DNA of 64,000 nt from Torreya grandis (Eukaryota > Streptophyta > Pinopsida > Cupressales > Taxaceae): NCBI GenBank assembly GCA_037957365.1, contig JARHVA010004229.1:1501001-1565000 (forward strand). Reading direction: 5' to 3'. Made by a program: the position numbers and the translations under genes. The notes under the pieces are model-generated. The model saw only the letters and a list, made by a program, of their open reading frames with translations. It made no database searches and had not been told where the DNA came from. Positions 1 through 12,013 of the stretch are shown here, one piece after another; the first letter of the stretch is position 1; the number at the start of each line of letters is the position of its first letter.

Positions 1-716
1 GTTTAACTTACCATGGGTTTCCATTCCTTGATTTGTTAGCTGTCTTGTTTCTAGTTCTCTATATATTTGTAACTTCTCATTTAAAAAAAAATCTCTCATC
101 TTGTATGGCAAAGCCCTATAGGAATTTACTTGAATAATAAAAAGTATTTTTGCCTCCTTTTGATATTGCACTTTTGCATATGTCTATGGTTTTATCTTGT
201 GTTAAGAAATTTTATTTTCATGCTTTCATAAGTTTATTCCAACATATCTAGTGTATTGTGAGCTCTTTCCTACAGGTCAACAAGAAGTGTCCATAATAGA
301 GTATAGGTGCATGTGAATAGGTTTTCATATTGTGTCTTAAAATACCTCTAGTAGTTCTTCCTCCCTATATCTCCATAAGGCCCCTTGTTGAAATACTAAT
401 GCAAGAGAGTTTCTCACCTAAATGAAGTGTATGCTTGTTGTCTATGGTTCAGAGTGTATGCAAAAGCTGAGTAGACCAATTTTTTTGGTGCATCATCTCT
501 TAGCTTAGGTCACATTTTTAGTATCTTCTCTCCCTTTTCATCCCCCCCATAATTAATAGTAGGAGATCTAGGGCCTCAAGGGGCATCAAGGGGAGCTAGC
601 CCCTAATCTATAGATTCATTCCTCACATTTTCCACCCATAGCAAGAGGGATGTCTCCATTGTTTTATGTAGATGAAGAGAGTTAAACCTCCCTTTAGAGG
701 GTGAAATCTACTGTCA
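1..716 (+). repeat. 5' LTR (left-truncated) of the Tat-type element
   Basis: Position 1 aligns with 8522, and similarity continues to about 716-720 against 9238-9242, with differences of the order of one in eight bases by eye in the part compared. It holds a TATA-like run (about 60-66) and an AATAAAAAG polyadenylation-like string (about 134-142), the usual LTR signals. The LTR is at least 716 bp long; its start is outside the window. Whether it ends at about 716 or about 825 depends on which primer-site candidate is real. Confidence 0.82.
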
Positions 717-723
717 ATAGTTT

Positions 724-845
724 TTGGCATCACTGGTGGGACAATTTTTGTGTCCTATAATTTTTAAGATTGGTGTTGGTCTTGATATTGTTAAAAAAAT
801 CCAAAAGAAGGAACTATATTCAACATTTGGTGACTCCACTAGGGA
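724..845 (+). other. Two candidate primer-binding sites downstream of the 5' LTR
   Basis: Just after the LTR homology ends there is TTTTGGCATCACTGGTGGGA (about 723-742), a weak match to the Asp-type primer site used by many plant gypsy elements. About 85 bp further on, 828-845 reads TGGTGACTCCACTAGGGA, very close to the 18-mer TGGCAACTCCACTAAGGA that directly follows the LTR of the reverse-strand gypsy element at 40368-40385. The second is the better primer-site match; the first sits better relative to the LTR homology. I cannot decide between them from one copy. Confidence 0.5.
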
Positions 846-1063
846 ACTAAGTCTCTAGTTAATGACCAACCTGGCATCCAATGCCAAAGGTCACTATAAT
901 ATCTTCTTCTAGGGGTGTCCCCTTTGAATTTTTTGAGTTGCCTTTGAACTAAACAAAAAGGTTGAGGTTTGAAAATACCCACCCTTACATAGCAATCCAT
1001 TTTCTTAAGCTAGCCATAAAATATACCTACAGAAGGAAACCCCTATTAAATCCTTTCACAGCC

Positions 1064-2590
1064 ATGGAATCCCTTAGGGCTTTCCCTCTTGTGCCCTTCA
1101 ATGGTCAAAGTCCTTTGAACCTTTAGTAGTATGATCCAATTCTAGGGATAGCTCTCAAAAGTGTTCCTCCCTTTAGTGGAGAGGACCCAATCACTATTGT
1201 TGACCATATTAGAAACATAGTAAACCTCTACACCATTGATAATATCATTAAAGAAAATGTAGCCATTAGATTAATAGCCTTGTTCTTCATAGGGAAAGTT
1301 TTGGACTAGTATGGGACCTTGCCTATGAAATTAGTTATCTCATGGAATGAGTTAGGGACCCTCTTGACTAATAAGTTTGGGGAAAAAAGTAACCATTTAT
1401 CTCTAGCTGAGTTTTTAACCACAATGAAGAGAGGCCCACATGAGTTTATGCAATATTTTAACACTAAATTCCAAAAGACTTAGGACAAGATCCCAATTCT
1501 TTTGAGGCCAACCCCAAACTATGATTTCCTTTACTACTTGAAGGCCCTAAATAGTGACATTTCTATCATGATACAATCCATGGGTGGAAACACTATGCTT
1601 GTTACTTATGAGATAGCCATAGCTACTAAAAATTGCCTTGTTCAAGTAGGAAAGATATCTCCTAGACCTCCTATGCCACTCTTTCCTTATTTACAACCCT
1701 CAGTCTAGCCTACTTTGCCTACTCTATCTCCTCTACCTAATCAAGAGAAGCTAGCTGATACTCTTTCAAATGACATCCATGAAGTTAAGATCCTATTTTA
1801 GAGTGTTACTAATGAGTTAATTACCCTCAAGAGATAATAATCTCAGAGTTATAAGCCAAATCAAGGCTACTAATAGTTTAGGCAAGCAAATAGGATTCCT
1901 TATAGAATTACAGTCAAAGGAAAGGTTAAATTACACATGTCAAGCCTTATCAAAGCTATAATATAAATGCCCCTTCATCTTCCAAAGCTCTTTTCCCCAC
2001 TTAAAATAATTTGGTGTAGGAGAAGCCCAATTATCCACCCTTAGAGCATGGCCAAGAATAGGTTGATTATGTTAGTGAGCTAACAAATCAAAGATTGACT
2101 GCATAAGGTGATTAGGTAGCCTAATTCTCAAATTTTGAGATGTCAACATAACTTGGGATAGATAATATGTAGGCTCTATATGATTCCACTCTCATGAATC
2201 ACTTGGAAGGAGAGTTATACAAAATCAATTATGTGGGGAATAAAAGTAATAAAAATATTGGTGTTACATCCAACACCAAGTCCAAAAAGAGAGCCATCAA
2301 TGAAGCTCAACCAACCACTAAAGTACCTACCACATCTCCTTCACCCAATAAAGTAAGAAGTGTACCTGATGTAGTCCTAACACCATAAAAAAATCAAAAG
2401 TTTCCTAATTTTAGCCCAATATTTGTAGCTTTAGCTCCTCAAGTTGTACCATAGGTTAGGAATGTTCCTAAGGATAACACTAAAGGGGGCAATCTTTCAA
2501 TCAATATAATGGACCAAATGAAGAAACTACACATGAACATCTCATTATGGGATTATTTAGCACTACCATGACAAAAAGATGTACTCCAAA
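1064..2590 (+). pseudogene. gag remnant of the Tat-type element
   Basis: From an ATG at 1064 one frame reads through a typical plant gypsy gag N-terminal region (VPPFSGEDP at about 1160, then a helical region ending near 1708). It is broken by two adjacent TAG codons at 1124-1129 and others. The longest open piece is 1502-1708; a second piece in another frame (2194-2388) gives a Lys/Pro/Ser/Thr-rich linker towards the protease. I do not see a clear CCHC zinc knuckle. Gag would form the cytoplasmic virus-like particle that packages the element RNA. Several stops sit where Gln or Trp is expected, pointing to C-to-T decay. Confidence 0.7.
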
Positions 2591-2595
2591 AGGAA

Positions 2596-3165
2596 TTGTA
2601 TGGGATGGGTGAGCAAGCTATCCCAGCAAGAAATGATAATGTGTTAGTAGTAAATAGAGCTCCTCCCATGGTTGGTCAAGCAAAGAAAGATGAGAAGTTG
2701 TCTCACTTCTATTTTTCCCTAATTATAGGTTATTTCTTGGTCCATAATTTCATCATTGATAGTGGAGAAAACACCTTAGTTATTCCCAAATGCATAGATG
2801 ATAAGCTAGGCCTTAATTATGATCAAATGACAAATGGAGTTATATAATAGGATGGATCACCATCTAAGACCTTGGGAGTGGAAAGAGGCTTGAATCTAAC
2901 TCTCCATGCTTGTTTGACATTCTCAATTCCCCATGATGTGGTAGTGGTAGATGTTCCTCCTTACATTACTCTTTGCTTGTCAATGGATTTCACATCCAAG
3001 ATAGGTGGATACTTGGTAGCCAATTGGTCTTACATGGTTTTCAAGATAAAGTATGGAACTAAAGTGAAGATTGAGTTAGAGTCCATCCATAAGGATCAAC
3101 TAGAGCCATACTCACCTAAAGTGGTAAATGTGAATTATGCAATCAATGATAAAGAAGATCTCTAG
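2596..3165 (+). pseudogene. Retroviral-type aspartic protease remnant
   Basis: The frame contains FIIDSGENTLVI near 2750-2790, the D-S-G active-site triad with its hydrophobic flanks, followed by the usual long strand region and, after two stops at about 2848, the second half (2872-3165). In gypsy elements this domain cuts the Gag-Pol polyprotein. The frame is the same as the gag-linker piece upstream and the RNase H downstream, so this section of the polyprotein has kept phase and is broken mainly by stop codons. It ends at a TAG in a position where Gln would be natural. Confidence 0.75.
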
Positions 3166-3339
3166 GTGGATCAATCTCCATCATCTTCCCTTGTAGGAGT
3201 TGCTGACTTAATCCTAAATGAATGGGGAAATGACAACGTTGGGCATGATCCTTACAATTTCATTGAATAATCTAGTCTTGGAGTCTATTGCATGCATGTG
3301 AAAGATGATTTCATGCCAAAATTGATGAAGATAGACCAA

Positions 3340-3732
3340 GAGGATTGTGGTTTGTGTTATTTTTTCTTTGATGGATCTAGAAGCAAGTTGGGAGATAGTG
3401 GTGTGGCAATGCTAGTTTCATATTCAAAGGGTAAATAATTATTAACTTTTAGGTTTCATTTCTCCTACACGTACAACATAATAGAGTATGAGGCCCTTGT
3501 TCATGGCCTATAATGGGTAAAGAAGAGAGGAATCAAAGAATTATAGGTGTTTAGAGATAATGAGTTGATTGTGAACCAAGTGAGAGTTCAAATCTTGACC
3601 AAGAAATCCTTACTCAAGTCTTACAAGCACAGAGTGTGGAACTTTGTAAAAAAATTCATTGATTTCAACATCACTTCCATTCTAAGAAAGGAGAATAAGC
3701 ATGCTAATAGACTAGCAATAGTTGGTGCTTAG
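3340..3732 (+). pseudogene. Archaeal-type RNase H (aRNH) remnant, upstream of RT
   Basis: The frame shows the hallmarks of the second RNase H of Tat elements: FFFDGSRSK near 3364-3390 (first catalytic Asp), IEYEALVHGL near 3481-3512 (catalytic Glu), VFRDNELIVNQV near 3547-3582 (Asp in the D-x-E/Q-L-V-V-N-Q-V motif), and a C-terminal KENKHANRLA, where the usual ADxLA aspartate is replaced by Asn. Stops at 3544-3546 and 3730-3732 are TAG at expected Gln positions. This domain would help degrade the RNA strand of the RNA-DNA hybrid. Its place between protease and RT is unlike the order I remember for most Tat elements. Confidence 0.8.
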
Positions 3733-4136
3733 TTTGACATCCCAAAGGGGATGACACAAAGCAATAATAAACATCATTTAAAGGTGATTGTGAGGCCCTC
3801 CATACAAGACAATATCACCAATTGGCAGGTGTTTGAAAGTGACCAACAAATAACACTTTTCTTGTAAGAAGAAACTGAGTTTACTTTCAAAAACTAGTCC
3901 AAGCTACAACAATATTATGATGGGTATTTTTTTAACTAAAGACCAATAGGCTTCCTAAAGGTTTGGTAACTCTTGAGATCATTTTCAATGAAGATGACCA
4001 ACTAAAGAGAGACAAAATAAGCATGTCAACCAAGAAGGAAATTTATTAAAGGGTAGAGATCTACAAGGATAATCTATTTATACTTGGGAAGGTGTGTACC
4101 AATGATGAAAAGCATGCTTTCATTATGTTATTCCAA

Positions 4137-5050
4137 GATTTTATTGATGTCTTCACTTGAGAGTATGGTGATTTGAATTTATTTGATCCAATCTTAGCCC
4201 ATCACACCATTGAGCTGGAGTAAGATTCCAAACCCATCAAGAAAAAGCAAAGGCCAATCAATCCATAGATAGAGCCTCTTATGAGGAAGGATCTCACCAA
4301 ACTGATCAAGTCCAAGATCATTTTCCCTATCAAACACTCTTCTTAGTTGGCTAATTTGGTCCCTATTAGGAATAAGAATGGAGAAGTTAGATTGTGTGGA
4401 TTTTAGAGACCTGAATAGAGTCTCACTAAGAGATCACTATCCCCTTCCAAGTATGGATTAAACTCTTTAGATGGTGATAGGTAGTGAAAGGTTCACTCTC
4501 CTAGATGGCTACTTTGAGTATAATCAAGTCCTAGTACAGGAATGTGACCAAAAAGATAACCTTCACCACCAAGTGGGGAACATATGCCAATAGGAAGATG
4601 TCATTTACATTATCAAATGCTGGAGCTACCTTCTAATGTGATATGGAGATGGATTTCTAAGGTTTGATCAATGACATTGTGTTGGTTTATATTTATGATG
4701 TGAAAATATTCTCCAAGGAGGTAAGTGAACACTTGAAGCACCAAAGGCAAATCTTTGAAAGGTGTAGAGAGTTTGGCATCTCTCTCAACCCAAAGAAATC
4801 CATGATTTCCATCCATGAAGGCAAGCTCTTGGGACATGTCATTTTGAATAAAGGCATATCAATTGATCTAAAGAGGGTGAAAACCATCTTAGCATTGTCC
4901 TTGCCTAAGCACAAAAATGGCCTATAACGTTTCTTTGGTAAGATAAATTTCATTAGGAGATTCATTCCTAACATTGTTGAGCTTGTCAAGCCACTAACTT
5001 CTATGCTAAGGAAGATTGAGACATTCATGTGGATAGAAAAAAGATAAATA
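4137..5050 (+). pseudogene. Reverse transcriptase remnant (Ty3/gypsy)
   Basis: Sequential gypsy RT blocks are visible: DVFTxEYGDL, PIKKKQRPINP, KIIFPIKHSS, ANLVPIRNKNGEVRLC, then after a frameshift near 4395 DFRDLNRVSLRDHYPLPS, the LLDGYFEYNQV block, and HLKHQRQIFERCREFGISLN (from about 4730) with KLLGHVI. The catalytic YxDD box reads Y-I-Y-D near 4688-4700, so the first Asp of the pair is lost. The LINDIVLVYIYD segment is open from 4664 to 4927. RT would copy element RNA into cDNA in the particle; this copy cannot. Confidence 0.85.
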
Positions 5051-5059
5051 TTTGAAGGA

Positions 5060-5460
5060 ATCAAGAAATATATTGCCCAAGCTCCTACCTTGGCTAGTAC
5101 AAACTTCTCCAATGACTTAAATCTATACACCTTTGTGAGTGAAGAGGTAATCTCTACTATGCTCACTCAAGAAAATGGTGAGAATTTAGAACAACCTCTT
5201 ACATTTTTCAATCAAGGTTTAGAAGGCTGGATACATGTATGTTGAGAAGTAGGTGCTTGCATTCATATGAATTCCAAAGAATTTCAAACATATGTTGTCT
5301 AGCAACAAAGTTCACATCATGGTGCCACATCTTAGTGTAAAAGACTTCTTGTTGAACTGAGACTTGAATGAGAAAAGGGCAAGTTGGATCACCAAAGTAC
5401 TAGAGTATGACGTAGAGATAAAGACCACAAAGTTGGTAAGAGGAAGAGAGATATGTTAAT
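5060..5460 (+). pseudogene. Gypsy-type RNase H remnant
   Basis: Following the RT thumb region, the frame gives APTLASTNFSNDLNLYTFVS and a TQENGENLEQPLTFFNQGL stretch, the usual start of the gypsy RNase H after RT. Later parts are broken by stops around 5243, 5300 and 5335. The normally acidic residue in the first strand (D/ExD) is not clear. It is the element's own RNase H, distinct from the archaeal-type domain at 3340-3732. Confidence 0.65.
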
Positions 5461-5549
5461 ACCTTGCTATAGACTTGAAAGATCCAAAGGAGGACATTTT
5501 GGTACTCCATGATGATCCTACAACAAATGTACCTACAATCATGAAGATC

Positions 5550-6680
5550 TAGGCATAAGACATGGTTCATTTCTTTGGAACTGGTGATTGTCCACAAGGT
5601 ATTGATAAGACCAAGAGGAGGTGTTTTAGACTCCAATCTCTTCCTTATGTCCTAGTTGATGGAGTGATATTCAGAAAATACTTAATAGGGATGCTTTTGA
5701 GATGTATTGATTTAGACCAAATTGACAATGTACTATCTGAGTTCCATGATGGACCAGCTGGTGGCCACTTTGCTCCCAAAGCCATAGCTATAAGGATTAT
5801 AAGGGCTAGTTAATTTTAGCCCAATTTGTTTAAATACACTTATGTTTGGGTCAGGAAATGTCAAAAATGTGCCTTATTTGATGGGAAACAATGGATATAT
5901 CCCATTCCTCTTCATCCTAATTAGGTGGAACAACCATTCATGCAATGGGGGTTGGACTTCATAGGGCTGATTAATCCTCCTTCTAGTTCTGGCCACATGT
6001 GGGTTTTGACTAACATGGATTATTTCACAAGGTGGGTAGAGGCTATAACTTTGAAAGAGGCTAATGAGAGTGTAGTCCTAGACTTATATAAAGGTATAGT
6101 GATAAGATTCTAGGTCCCAACCACAATCATTTTAGATAATGCATTATATTTATTGGGAACAAATACAAGTGAGTGGGCATTAAAGTATGGCATATATCTC
6201 AAAACTTTTACCAACTACTATCCATAAGGAAATGGGTTGGATGAGTCCACAAACAATAATTTGCTTAGAATCATAAAGAGGACAATGGAGGAAAATAAAA
6301 GGACTTAGCATGTCAAGTTAAAGGTAGCTCTTTGGGTAGATAGGATCAATCTAAAGAGGGCAATCAAGAATTTTCCATACACACTTATGTATGGAAGAGA
6401 AGTTAGACTTCCTATCTCACTTGAGTTACTAGACTTAGATCTTTCCCATCAACTATAATTTATGGAGAGTAATAGCCTAGAAGTCAGGTATTGTGAGTTA
6501 ATGGATCTTTAAGAAGTGAGAGATGAAGCCATGGATGCCATGGCAAGTTGTCAATAACAAAAAAATAATCATTTTGACAAAATTTCTACACCAAGGAGCT
6601 TCTTAAAAGGTGGCATTATATTAAAATGAGATGAGGACCGAGCCGAGACTAGAAGGCACATAAAGTTTGATGCTTTATGG
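5550..6680 (+). pseudogene. Integrase remnant with H2C2 and D,D,E core
   Basis: An open stretch from 5562 leads into the zinc-binding region (EFHDGPAGGH, then CQKC at about 5855-5866), followed by the catalytic core: WGLDFIGLI at about 5946-5970 (first Asp), a LDNA block near 6130 (second Asp), and NGLDESTNNNL near 6230-6262 (Glu). The C-terminal part (MYGREVRLPISLELL and beyond) runs to about 6680. Stops (about 5814, 6111, 6220, 6307) fall at expected Gln, Trp or Tyr codons. Integrase inserts the cDNA into chromosomal DNA. I see no chromodomain, in keeping with a Tat rather than chromovirus origin. Confidence 0.83.
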
Positions 6681-6689
6681 AGTAGCCTA

Positions 6690-8521
6690 TATGTCATCAC
6701 CCAATGCAAGCAACACAATGATTTCTAACTCTCCAAGTTGGATGGTGAATAGCCACATATATTAGTCAATGGGATATACCTTAAGCATTGTTACTAAGTT
6801 TCTTTTGTCATGTACATAGTTTTCCTTATTTTTCCTTATTTTCCCTAAGTGTTGTTGCACAATTTTATTTCTTTTTGTCTTTGTATGTGTATTTTTACTT
6901 ATTGTTTGAGTTAATTGTTTTTTGGTTCATAAGCCCTTACAAGGCTATTACCAACTTTTCAAGCTGCATCCTGACTCCATGCCCAATGGAAATTTGGGCC
7001 ACCAATCTTCTCAAGCATAGTAGGCATGCTTCCCCTATGAGTCACCATTTTATGAATCTTGCATGCCAAAATGGGAAACCCCCTATTTTTTTTATTTTAA
7101 ACCTTGTTCTTCATGACCTTTTACCCTGAAAGTAGGTCTTAACCCTTCAAAAATCAAGGAAAAGTTACTTTTGTGTATGAAAACGTGTTGTCTCATCAAG
7201 CATTAGTCTTCTCCAACACTCACAAAGCAAATCAAGTTCTTAGAATAACATTACTTATAAAATTTTCAAGTAATAAGTAGGAGCACTTGACAAACCTAAA
7301 GGGGCTTATGGTCAATTCTAGTGCAAGTTAGGTTTTGCAAAGTAATTTAATTGCAAATTTTCATTAGTAAAATCATTTCATAAACCTGATAAGGGTTAGA
7401 TAAATTCAATTTAGGTTTATGGTATTACATGATTTATGATCTTTAATGAGTTGGAGTCATTCACAAACTCAAAAGGGTAAGGAAGAAGCAATTAGGTTTT
7501 TGAGATGTCTTTACTTCAAGATTTTTGAGTAAGTCCTTTGGAAGAGCCCAAATTGATCTTAGATGCTTATTAAAGCAAGTGTTTTTCTATGGAGGGCACA
7601 TGGGCATTTTTTAGGGTCATTTACAATTTATTTAAAGGGTATTTGCCCTTATGAGGGGCACTTCAATGATTAAATAGACCTTTAAAAAAAATTCAAAGGG
7701 TATGTTTGAAGGTAGAAAAAAATTGCAGAGGGATTTTTATCAATGTGAGGACCAATACAAAATTTCCAAAGGGTAACTAGAGGCTCAAAATTCCCTTGCA
7801 GAGGGAAACCGATTGAAGCAAAGGGGTAAAGACAAAAATCCCAAAGGGTACTTGCCCTTTAATAAGAGTGACAAGCAAAAGGAGTTTTCCTTCAGATAAA
7901 ATGTCTGAAGGAATTCCTTTAGACATTTTGTTTGAAGTAAAATCTAAAAAGGTGAGCCAAGGTCAAATTCCTTCAGACATTTTATCTAAATAAATTTTAC
8001 ATTTATAGAAAGCTCACCCAAAAAAAAGACCCACAAAGATCAAGAAAATAAAAGGCCAAGGAAAAGAGGAAGTTGAAGGAAAGATACAAAACACAGGTAA
8101 AAACAAAGCAAAAAAGACAAAATAAGGAATAGTTCTAGCTACTGATAAAGACATAAGATGGAATCAATGACCACTCATACCAAGACAAGTGGTATAGACA
8201 ACTCAGTAGAAGGAGTTAATACATTTAGTTAGAATATATCTACCAATAACCAATAAATAGATTTTTTTTGAACTATAGAGGAGAGTAGCCTATGTTTTCA
8301 TACTTCACCATTAATGCACAACCAGTTGTACCCAGCATTGAAGAGAACATGGTACACCCACAACAACTTGGGGATGGCTTTTTAAGTTGATAGAAGGAGT
8401 ATCCTATTATTTTTTAGGCCCAAGACAATAAGGGAGGTGACTTAGACATCTACAATATGGCTCTCCCATATGAAGTTTGAAGAATACAGTAGTAGCATGG
8501 TCTTTTGGTCTCTGTAGAAGT
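6690..8521 (+). other. 3' non-coding region of the Tat-type element, with a hairpin
   Basis: No domain is recognisable. A hydrophobic open frame at 6788-7129 has no similarity I know and is probably chance. Purine-rich stretches (about 8052-8085 and 8428-8436) are candidates for the polypurine tract, but the 5' end of the right LTR cannot be set. A perfect inverted repeat, CCTTCAGA and TCTGAAGG around a 7-base loop (7889-7911), is followed by a related copy of one arm near 7976-7998. Confidence 0.5.
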
Positions 8522-9238
8522 GTTTAATTCAGCATGGGTTTCCATTCCTTGATTTTTTATCTATCTTATTTCCAATTCTCTATATATTTGTAACTTCTCA
8601 TTTAAAAAGAAATCTCTCAGCTTGTATGGTGAATCCCTATAGGAATTTACCTTGAATAAAAAAACATTTTTAACTGCATTTGAGCTTGCATTTTTACATA
8701 TGTGTATGGTTTTATCTTGTGTTAAGTAATTTTATTTTCATGCTTTCATAAGTTTATTACACCATATATAGTATATTTTGAGTTCTTTCTTGCAGGTTAA
8801 CAACAAGTGTCCATAACAGAGTATAGGTTCATGTGAACAAGCTACCATAGTGTGTCTTACAACACCTCTAGTAGTTCTTCCTCCCTATATCTCCATAGGT
8901 CCCCCTATTGAAATATTGATGCAGGAGAGTTTCTCACCTAAATGAATTATATGCTTACTATCTATGGTTCAAAGTGTGTGCTAAAGTTGAGTAGACCAAT
9001 TGTTTTAGTGCATCACCTCTTAGCTTAGGTCCTATTTAAAGTATTTTCTCTCCTTTTTCATCCCCCACATAATTATAAGTAGGAGATCTAGGGCCTCAAG
9101 GTGCATTGAGGGGGGATAGCCCCTAATCTAGAGATTCATCCCTCATGTTTTCCACCCATAGTAAGGGTGATGTCTCCATTGTGTCATGTGGATGAAGAGA
9201 GTTGAGCCTCCCTTCAGAGGGTACAATCCACTACATCA
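8522..9238 (+). repeat. 3' LTR of the Tat-type element
   Basis: Colinear with 1-716, sharing for example the run GTTTCCATTCCTTGAT and the block ending GATGAAGAGAGTT. The LTR probably extends further left by an unknown amount. Immediately after 9238-9242 the sequence becomes the 89-bp satellite (AATGACATTATTGTGGGAAA), so similarity to the left LTR ends exactly where the satellite begins. Confidence 0.82.
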
Positions 9239-12013
9239 ATAGTAATGACATTATTGTGGGAAACTTGACTAAAATTATGTAACACCCCAAATATTTTTTA
9301 AATTTTTATAAATTTTATGAACTACAGTGTGTAGCAACATTGACATGGAAAAATATATTCAAAATATACAACACCCCAAATATTTTTGTATTTTTTCCCA
9401 ACATTATGAATTGTATCACATAATGACATTAGTATGAAAAACACAAATTAAAATATGTAAAACCCAAATATTTCTTAAATTTATCCTAATTTTGTTAATT
9501 ATGGCATGAAATGACATTGGTATATGAAATGTGACTCAGAATATTCAACACCCAAAATATTCCAAAAATTTATCCCATTATTGGGAATTACGATGCATAA
9601 TGACATTAGTATGGGAAAACTTGTTTGAAATATGCAACTCCCAAAATATTTATGAAATGTTTCCTAGTGTTATGAATTATGACATGCAATAACATTGGTA
9701 TAAGAAACCTAACTCAAAAGATGCAACACACCAAATATTTATAAGAATTTTCATATTTTTACAAATTACATAACATAATGGCATTAGTATGGGAAACCCA
9801 AATTGAAATATGTAACACCACAAATATTTAAAAAATTGGTCTGAGTGTTAAAAAATTAACCATAAAATGACAATGGTATGGGAAACTTGACTCAAAATAT
9901 ACAATATCCCAAATATTTAAAAAAAATTCCCACTATTGTGAATTATACAACGTAATGACATTGGTACAAGAAACATGAGTCAAAATATGTAACACCAAAA
10001 ATATTTATGAAATATTTCCTAGTGTTGTGAATTGCAATATGAAACAACATTAGTATAGTAAACCTAACTAAGAATATGAAACACACCAAATATTTATAAA
10101 CTATGTCCCATTGTTATGAATTATGACACACAAAAACACTGATATTGGAAACCTAACTTAAAATATGCAAAAATCCAAATATTTATAAAAAAATTCATAA
10201 TTTTATGAATTATTTCATATAAAAAAATTGGTATGGGTAACCCAACTCAAAATATGAAATACCCCACATATTTTTTGAAATTTGTCCTAGTGTTACAAAC
10301 TTTTGAACATAATGACATTGGTATGGGAAACCTAACTCAAAATATACAAGAACCCAAATATTTCTAAAATGTATATGGGAAACTTAACTAAAAATACACA
10401 ACACCCCAAATTTTTTTGAAGTTTGTCTGAGTGTTGCAAATTGCCTTGCATAATAACATTGGTACATGAAGTCTAACTTAAAATAAGAGACACCTTAGAT
10501 ATTTATAAATTTTGGTCTACTATTGTGAATCACTCCATGCAATGACATTGGTATGGGAAACATGACTCAAAATATTTAGCACCCCAAATATTTTAAAAAT
10601 TGTTCCAAGTGTTAGGATTTCACCATGAAATGACATTGGTGTGGGAAACTTAACTCAAAATATATAACGTTCCAAATATTTTAGAAATTTATTGTAGTGT
10701 TGTGAATTGTGCAATAAAATGACATTGGTATGAGAAACTTGATTCAAAATATGTAGCACTCCAAATATTTAAAAAAAAAAATTCCTCGAGTTATGAATTG
10801 CATTTTTAAATAAAATTAGTTTAGGAAACCTAACTTAAAATATGAAACATCCCAAATATCTATAAAATATGTACCAATGTTATGAATTATGACACATAAA
10901 AACATTGGTATGAGAAACTTGACTTAAAATATGTAATAATCAAAATATTTTAAAAATTTGTCATAGCCTTAAAAATTATATCATGTAATAAAATTTGTAT
11001 GGGGAAACAAACTCAAAATATACAATACCCCAAATATTTTTGAAATTTGTTTTTGTGTTATAAATTTTTCAACACAATGACAATGATATGAGAAACTTGA
11101 CTCAAAACATGTAAGATCCAAAATATTCATAAAATGTGTACTACTTTTATGAATTGTACCATACATTGACATTGGTATGGGAAACCTAAATTGAAATAGA
11201 AAACACCCCAAATGTTTTTGAATTTTGTTTAGTGTTGCAAATTGCACCACATAATGACATTGGTATAGGACACCTGATTCAAAATATGCAACACCTCAAA
11301 TATTTCTAAAATTTTTCCCATTGTTTTGAATTATCTCATTTAATGACATTGGTATGAGAAACATAACTCAAAATATGTAACACCTCATATATTTTTAAAA
11401 TTTGTCCTAGTGTTATGAATTGTGACCTACAATGATAATAGTACAAGAAACCTAACTAAAAACATGTAACAACACAAATTTGTAAAAAAATTCCTAGTGT
11501 TGTAAGTTACGAGGCATAATGAAAATGGTACAAGAAACTAAAAACAAATATACATCACTTAAATATTTTTAAATTTATCTCATTGTTGTGTACTATGTTA
11601 CATGATGACAATGGTAAAGGAAACTTGACTTAAAATATGAAACACACAAGATATTTTCCAAAATCATCCTAGTGTTACAAATTATGGTATGTAAGGACAT
11701 TGGTATGGTAAACCTTACCAAAAATATACAACACTTCAAATATTTCTAAAAAATTTCCCACTATTATGAATTATGTAGTGTAATAACATTGGTAGGGAAA
11801 ATTCAACATAAAATATTCAACACCACAAATATTTTTGAAATTGTTCTAGTCTTGTGAATTACATCATGCAATGAAATTAGTATAAGAAACCCAACTCAAA
11901 ATATCCAACATCCCAAATATTTCCATAATTTTTCCTAGTGTTCAAAAATACGTGATATAATGATATTAGTATGGTAATCTTGAATAACAATATGTAATAC
12001 CCTATATGCTTAC
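9239..12013 (+). repeat. Diverged ~89-bp tandem satellite, block 1 (about 31 units)
   Basis: Anchor strings of the AACACCCC type recur at 9281, 9370, 9458, 9547, 9636 and 9725, a spacing of 88-89 bp. A typical unit starts ATGACATTGGTATGGGAAAC, continues with CCTGACTCAAAATATGCAAC, then ACCCCAAATATTT and AAAATTTGTCCTAGTGTTGTG, and closes with a variable AATTACxCCACATA part. Units differ from one another strongly, so this is an old array that has not been homogenised recently. All units are in the same orientation. It is interrupted by the chromovirus at 12014. Confidence 0.93.

Larger units (their letters stand above)
1..9238 (+). mobile_element. Tat-type Ty3/gypsy LTR retrotransposon, decayed, left end outside window
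   Basis: A direct repeat (1-716 and 8522-9238) encloses recognisable gag, aspartic protease, archaeal-type RNase H, RT, gypsy RNase H and integrase remnants, all on the + strand. The order RT-RNase H-integrase is Ty3/gypsy. The extra RNase H of the archaeal type is the hallmark of the plant Tat clade, but here it lies before RT rather than after the gypsy RNase H. The left LTR is cut by the window edge, so the 5' flank and target duplication cannot be seen. The right LTR runs straight into the 89-bp satellite, suggesting insertion into that array. No open frame is intact: every domain has stops or frameshifts and the RT catalytic motif is damaged, so the copy is dead. Confidence 0.88.

Noticed and set aside
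4613..5166. Minus-strand open frames overlapping the RT of the first Tat-type element
   Set aside because: They are antisense shadows of the RT coding region with no similarity of their own.
6788..7129. A 113-codon hydrophobic open frame after integrase
   Set aside because: No recognisable domain, lies in the 3' non-coding part of a dead element, and its hydrophobicity follows from T-rich DNA.
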